NCBI RefSeq assembly: GCF_002272745.1
Contig: NZ_NPBD01000007.1
Coordinates: 434,001 to 498,000 of the forward strand
Length of the DNA: 64,000 bases
Origin: Terribacillus saccharophilus
GTDB taxonomy: Bacteria > Bacillota > Bacilli > Bacillales > Amphibacillaceae
Direction: 5' to 3'
Shown: positions 61,542-64,000 of the stretch, in pieces
Layout of the letters: each line of letters opens with the position of its first letter
Position numbering within the stretch: the stretch's first letter is position 1
The notes under the pieces: model-generated
Databases searched by the model: none
The model's input: the letters and a program-made list of their open reading frames with translations, nothing else
Told to the model about the DNA's origin: nothing
Position numbers and translations under genes: made by a program

Positions 61542-62786
61542 ATGAAAAAATTCGAAGAACAGCTACGCCAATTTGCCAAATTGGCTATCCAGACCGGTGT
61601 TAATCTTCAAAAAGGACAAGGATTACTGCTTGTTGCACCGATTGAATCAGTACGTTTCACACGAATGGTAGCGGAAGAGGCGTACAAAGCAGGTGCTAAA
61701 GATGTACATACAGAATGGTTAGATGATGAGCTGGTTGTCCAGCGTTATACACATGCTCCAATCGAAGCTTTAGAAAATGTACCTGCTTGGAAATTCCATG
61801 CTCGTAACGAAATGGTCAAGGATAATTACGCAGTTCTAAATATCCTTGGAGAGAATCCGGATCTTTTGGAGAAAGTAGATGGATCCAAAGTTGCGGCTTA
61901 TATGAAAGCTGCTGGAAAAGGATTAACACCATATCGTGATTATATGATGAAAGATAAGATGCAATGGTCGATTGTTGCTTATCCGACTGTAGCATGGTCC
62001 AAGAAAGTGTTCCCTGAAAAATCGGTCGAGGAAGCACAGGAAGCAATGATGGAAGAAATCCTGCGCATCAGCCGTGTGACGGGAAATGAGGATCCGAATG
62101 CTGCATGGAAGGCGCATAATAAACAGCTGCACCTAGCTGCCGATTATATGAATAAGCAGCAGTTCACTAAATTGATTTATAAAGCAAAGGGCACTGATTT
62201 ATCAATCGAGCTTCCGAAAGGGCATATTTGGAGCGGTGGTTCTGGTCCGACAGATGCAGGGGTCGATTTCAACGCCAATATCCCGACTGAAGAGGTATTC
62301 ACAATGCCGCACAAGAATGGTGTAAATGGTACTGTATCCAGTACATTGCCATACAACTTCAATGGCCAGCTGATTGAAGATTTTCAGCTGACTTTCAAGG
62401 ATGGCGAAGTAGTAGACTATAAGGCGGAAAAAGGCCAAGAAGCATTGAAAAACCTTCTGGAAGCTGATGCTGGTGCTAAACGACTTGGCGAGGTAGCACT
62501 TGTTCCGCATAAGTCTCCAGTTTCACAATCCGGTTTGATTTTCTATAACACATTATTCGATGAAAATGCTTCCTGTCACCTTGCATTAGGAAAAGCATAT
62601 CCAACTTGTATTGCAGGCGGCAATGATATGACAGCTGCAGAACTCGAAGCAGCAGGCGTGAATGACAGTATTATGCATGAAGATTTCATGATTGGATCTG
62701 CTGATCTTGATATCGATGGCGTGAAAGAAGACGGCACTACTGTCGCAGTCTTCCGCCAAGGAGCATGGGCATTCGAATTCAAATGA
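61542..62786 (+). CDS. M29-family metallo-aminopeptidase (AmpS-like), copy 2
   Basis: A 414-residue paralogue of the 46.5-kb aminopeptidase with the same metal-site blocks: TEEVFTMPHKNGVNG, LGEVALVPHKSPVSQSGLIF, FDENASCHLALGKAYP and HEDFMIGSADLDID. ATG at 61542 with TGGAGGAG. A TATAAT element at 61500-61505 may be its -10. The two copies differ most in the N-terminal 200 residues, so substrate range may differ. Confidence 0.92.
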   Translation: MKKFEEQLRQFAKLAIQTGVNLQKGQGLLLVAPIESVRFTRMVAEEAYKAGAKDVHTEWLDDELVVQRYTHAPIEALENVPAWKFHARNEMVKDNYAVLNILGENPDLLEKVDGSKVAAYMKAAGKGLTPYRDYMMKDKMQWSIVAYPTVAWSKKVFPEKSVEEAQEAMMEEILRISRVTGNEDPNAAWKAHNKQLHLAADYMNKQQFTKLIYKAKGTDLSIELPKGHIWSGGSGPTDAGVDFNANIPTEEVFTMPHKNGVNGTVSSTLPYNFNGQLIEDFQLTFKDGEVVDYKAEKGQEALKNLLEADAGAKRLGEVALVPHKSPVSQSGLIFYNTLFDENASCHLALGKAYPTCIAGGNDMTAAELEAAGVNDSIMHEDFMIGSADLDIDGVKEDGTTVAVFRQGAWAFEFK

Positions 62787-64000
62787 TCATACCAATTGGA
62801 TAATAGAATCCAGCCTTTGGCTGTTCCTGGCTTCCTCATAGGAAGTGAAGGGGCAGCCTTTTTGGCGTATACGATCCGGCACAGTGAAAATGGTGAAGTC
62901 TTCAAGTGAGAGACCCTGTCTTACCTCCTCCCAAAATAATGGAGTACTGACAGTGCCACTGCTGCGTTTTCGGGCAGTGTATGGAACTGGCAGTGTTTTT
63001 CCCATCCCGAACTGGACGTAATCGATATACAAACGCTCCTGCCGATTTTTTTTCATTCTTTCGATTGTAAATAGATCTGGATGCTGCTGGACGAGCAATC
63101 TTGCCAAAGCTTCCGTGAAGGTGCCTGCTTGTTCGTAAGTAAGCTGGTTTTCTGGTAACGGGATGTACAGCTGCAAACCTTTGCTGCCGGAAGTCTTGAT
63201 AAAAGTAGAAAGCTGCATTTGATCCAGCCATTCTTTAAGCAAATTAGCAGCCTTGATGGCCAGAGGAAGTGCATCTTCCGTTGGCGGATCAAGATCAATC
63301 GCGATTTCCCGCGGAAAATCATTTCCGATATGGTGAAATGGTGCATGAAATTCGATACTCCCATGATTAGCGAACCAAATCAAAGTCTGCAAATCTGGGC
63401 ACTGCAAGGATTTCGTATCAGGTATAAAATCGGGTGCATAATCAGGTCTGTGCTTCTGATAGAAAAAGTCCGCTTCAATACCATCAGGGCAACGGATAAT
63501 TGTCATCTCCCGTTTTATCATATGAGGCAGCATGAATGGAGCTACCGTCCGAATATAAAGCAGATAACGCAGCTTATCAATATGTGCTTCTTCCCAATAT
63601 AGCTTATCCAGCTTGCTCAGCTCGACTGATTCCGGAAACTGGGCAAGATCTATAGCTGCTTGTTGCTCTGTGCAATCGGCAGCTGTCGCTGTGGGGGCTA
63701 AACTATGGAATCTAGGCTCGCGTAATTCTTCGTCCGCCTGCCCGAGACAATTTATTTTGGCACAAACTGCTGGAGGGAGGCGGAGGAGATTGTTTTCTAT
63801 TTTTCCATTTTCCTTAAAAAAAGCAGTGAGTGTGTTTCGCTCTGCTTCTTCCATCCCATGCTTACATTTTCCGATTGGAACGAAATGACCTGTTCCATCT
63901 GCCAGCTGCGCATGAAAATAATCATTTTCTTTATCATAAGCAGTCAGGACTGCGGTGATTGTACGCCAATTCTTGATCTTGTACCAATCATGATGCTGTT
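62787..64000 (-). CDS. ligD: Bacterial NHEJ DNA ligase-polymerase LigD, C-terminal part (gene runs off right edge)
   Basis: The frame stays open from 62787 through the right edge; the first Met (63854) is internal. Residues encoded at about 63998-63700 (HHDWYKIKNWRTITAVL, then GHFVPIGKCKHG) are the OB-fold end of an ATP-dependent ligase. The remainder is the archaeo-eukaryotic-primase polymerase domain, with metal-binding AIDLDPP, KTSGSKGLQLYIPLP and YIDYVQFGMGKTLPVPYTAR. Ligase-then-polymerase order equals B. subtilis LigD (YkoU), which works with Ku in end joining. Ku is not in the window. Confidence 0.9.
   Translation of the reverse strand, partial: QHHDWYKIKNWRTITAVLTAYDKENDYFHAQLADGTGHFVPIGKCKHGMEEAERNTLTAFFKENGKIENNLLRLPPAVCAKINCLGQADEELREPRFHSLAPTATAADCTEQQAAIDLAQFPESVELSKLDKLYWEEAHIDKLRYLLYIRTVAPFMLPHMIKREMTIIRCPDGIEADFFYQKHRPDYAPDFIPDTKSLQCPDLQTLIWFANHGSIEFHAPFHHIGNDFPREIAIDLDPPTEDALPLAIKAANLLKEWLDQMQLSTFIKTSGSKGLQLYIPLPENQLTYEQAGTFTEALARLLVQQHPDLFTIERMKKNRQERLYIDYVQFGMGKTLPVPYTARKRSSGTVSTPLFWEEVRQGLSLEDFTIFTVPDRIRQKGCPFTSYEEARNSQRLDSIIQLV

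Noticed and set aside
62787-63854. Complete 355-residue polymerase gene starting at 63854
   Set aside because: The frame stays open upstream and encodes the ligase OB fold, so 63854 is an internal Met of a LigD cut by the window edge.

Overview
The window comes from a Firmicute of the family Bacillaceae with moderate G+C. Gene order, AGGAGG-type ribosome binding sites, frequent GTG/TTG starts and the regulatory sites (Fur, PhoP, WalR, Zur, T-box, Mn riboswitch) all fit. Many products match Bacillus subtilis proteins in length and motif (TopB, YfmR, YkpA, LiaFSR, YpmRS, PdxK, PgcA). The genus cannot be fixed from the sequence alone. The content is mostly chromosomal core and housekeeping; I see no prophage, transposase, CRISPR array, rRNA or tRNA.

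Layout. 1-1.0 kb: the start of an asparaginase gene and its divergent AnsR-like repressor. 1.0-2.7 kb: a divergent Fur-controlled pair, a siderophore ABC ATPase and a nitroreductase. 2.7-6.2 kb: a phnD-C-E-E transporter operon behind a four-repeat PhoP box. 6.3-9.1 kb: a cytoplasmic 5'-nucleotidase-like metallophosphatase and a secreted LysM-3D wall protein with a WalR site. 9.4-10.6 kb: a DEAD-box helicase. 10.6-17.6 kb: two tandem tryptophan T-boxes driving a complete trpEGDCFBA operon. 17.7-19.9 kb: a NatAB/YhaQP-type ABC exporter. 20-23.5 kb: VOC protein, SDR epimerase, Ogt and an ABC-F protein. 23.7-28.5 kb: TopB, LysE exporter, NUDIX hydrolase and CYP152 peroxygenase.

28.7-30.7 kb is an AT-rich two-gene island encoding a condensation-like acyltransferase and a zinc-ribbon membrane protein. 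31-34.7 kb is a lia-type envelope-stress operon with an extra 54-residue membrane protein. 35-41.3 kb: YpmRS, a small membrane protein, RarD, cardiolipin synthase, an acyl-CoA thioesterase and a soluble chemotaxis-type receptor. 41.4-46 kb: an orphan adenine methylase, PdxK and YfmR. 46-53.6 kb: M29 aminopeptidase, RecQ, a CNNM/CorC protein, SE1832 protein, GNAT protein and DAHP synthase. 53.9-59.2 kb: MFS and AI-2E transporters, phosphoglucomutase, and a Mn riboswitch with a TerC protein. 59.3-64 kb: OsmC, Zur, ZnuA, a second M29 aminopeptidase and a LigD gene cut by the right edge.

Themes. Metal and phosphate homeostasis are prominent, each with a recognisable operator: Fe (Fur), Zn (two Zur boxes), Mn (riboswitch) and P (PhoP). 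Aromatic biosynthesis is split between the trp operon and a DAHP synthase whose chorismate mutase domain looks catalytically dead. Non-coding structure is notable: a roughly 117-bp palindromic repeat family (three tandem copies near 46 kb, two inverted near 30.9 kb), and a 154-bp palindromic element inserted into a terminator-bearing repeat near 34.8 kb whose element-free counterpart lies near 61.4 kb. A DUF2188-like pseudogene remains at 36.8-37.0 kb.
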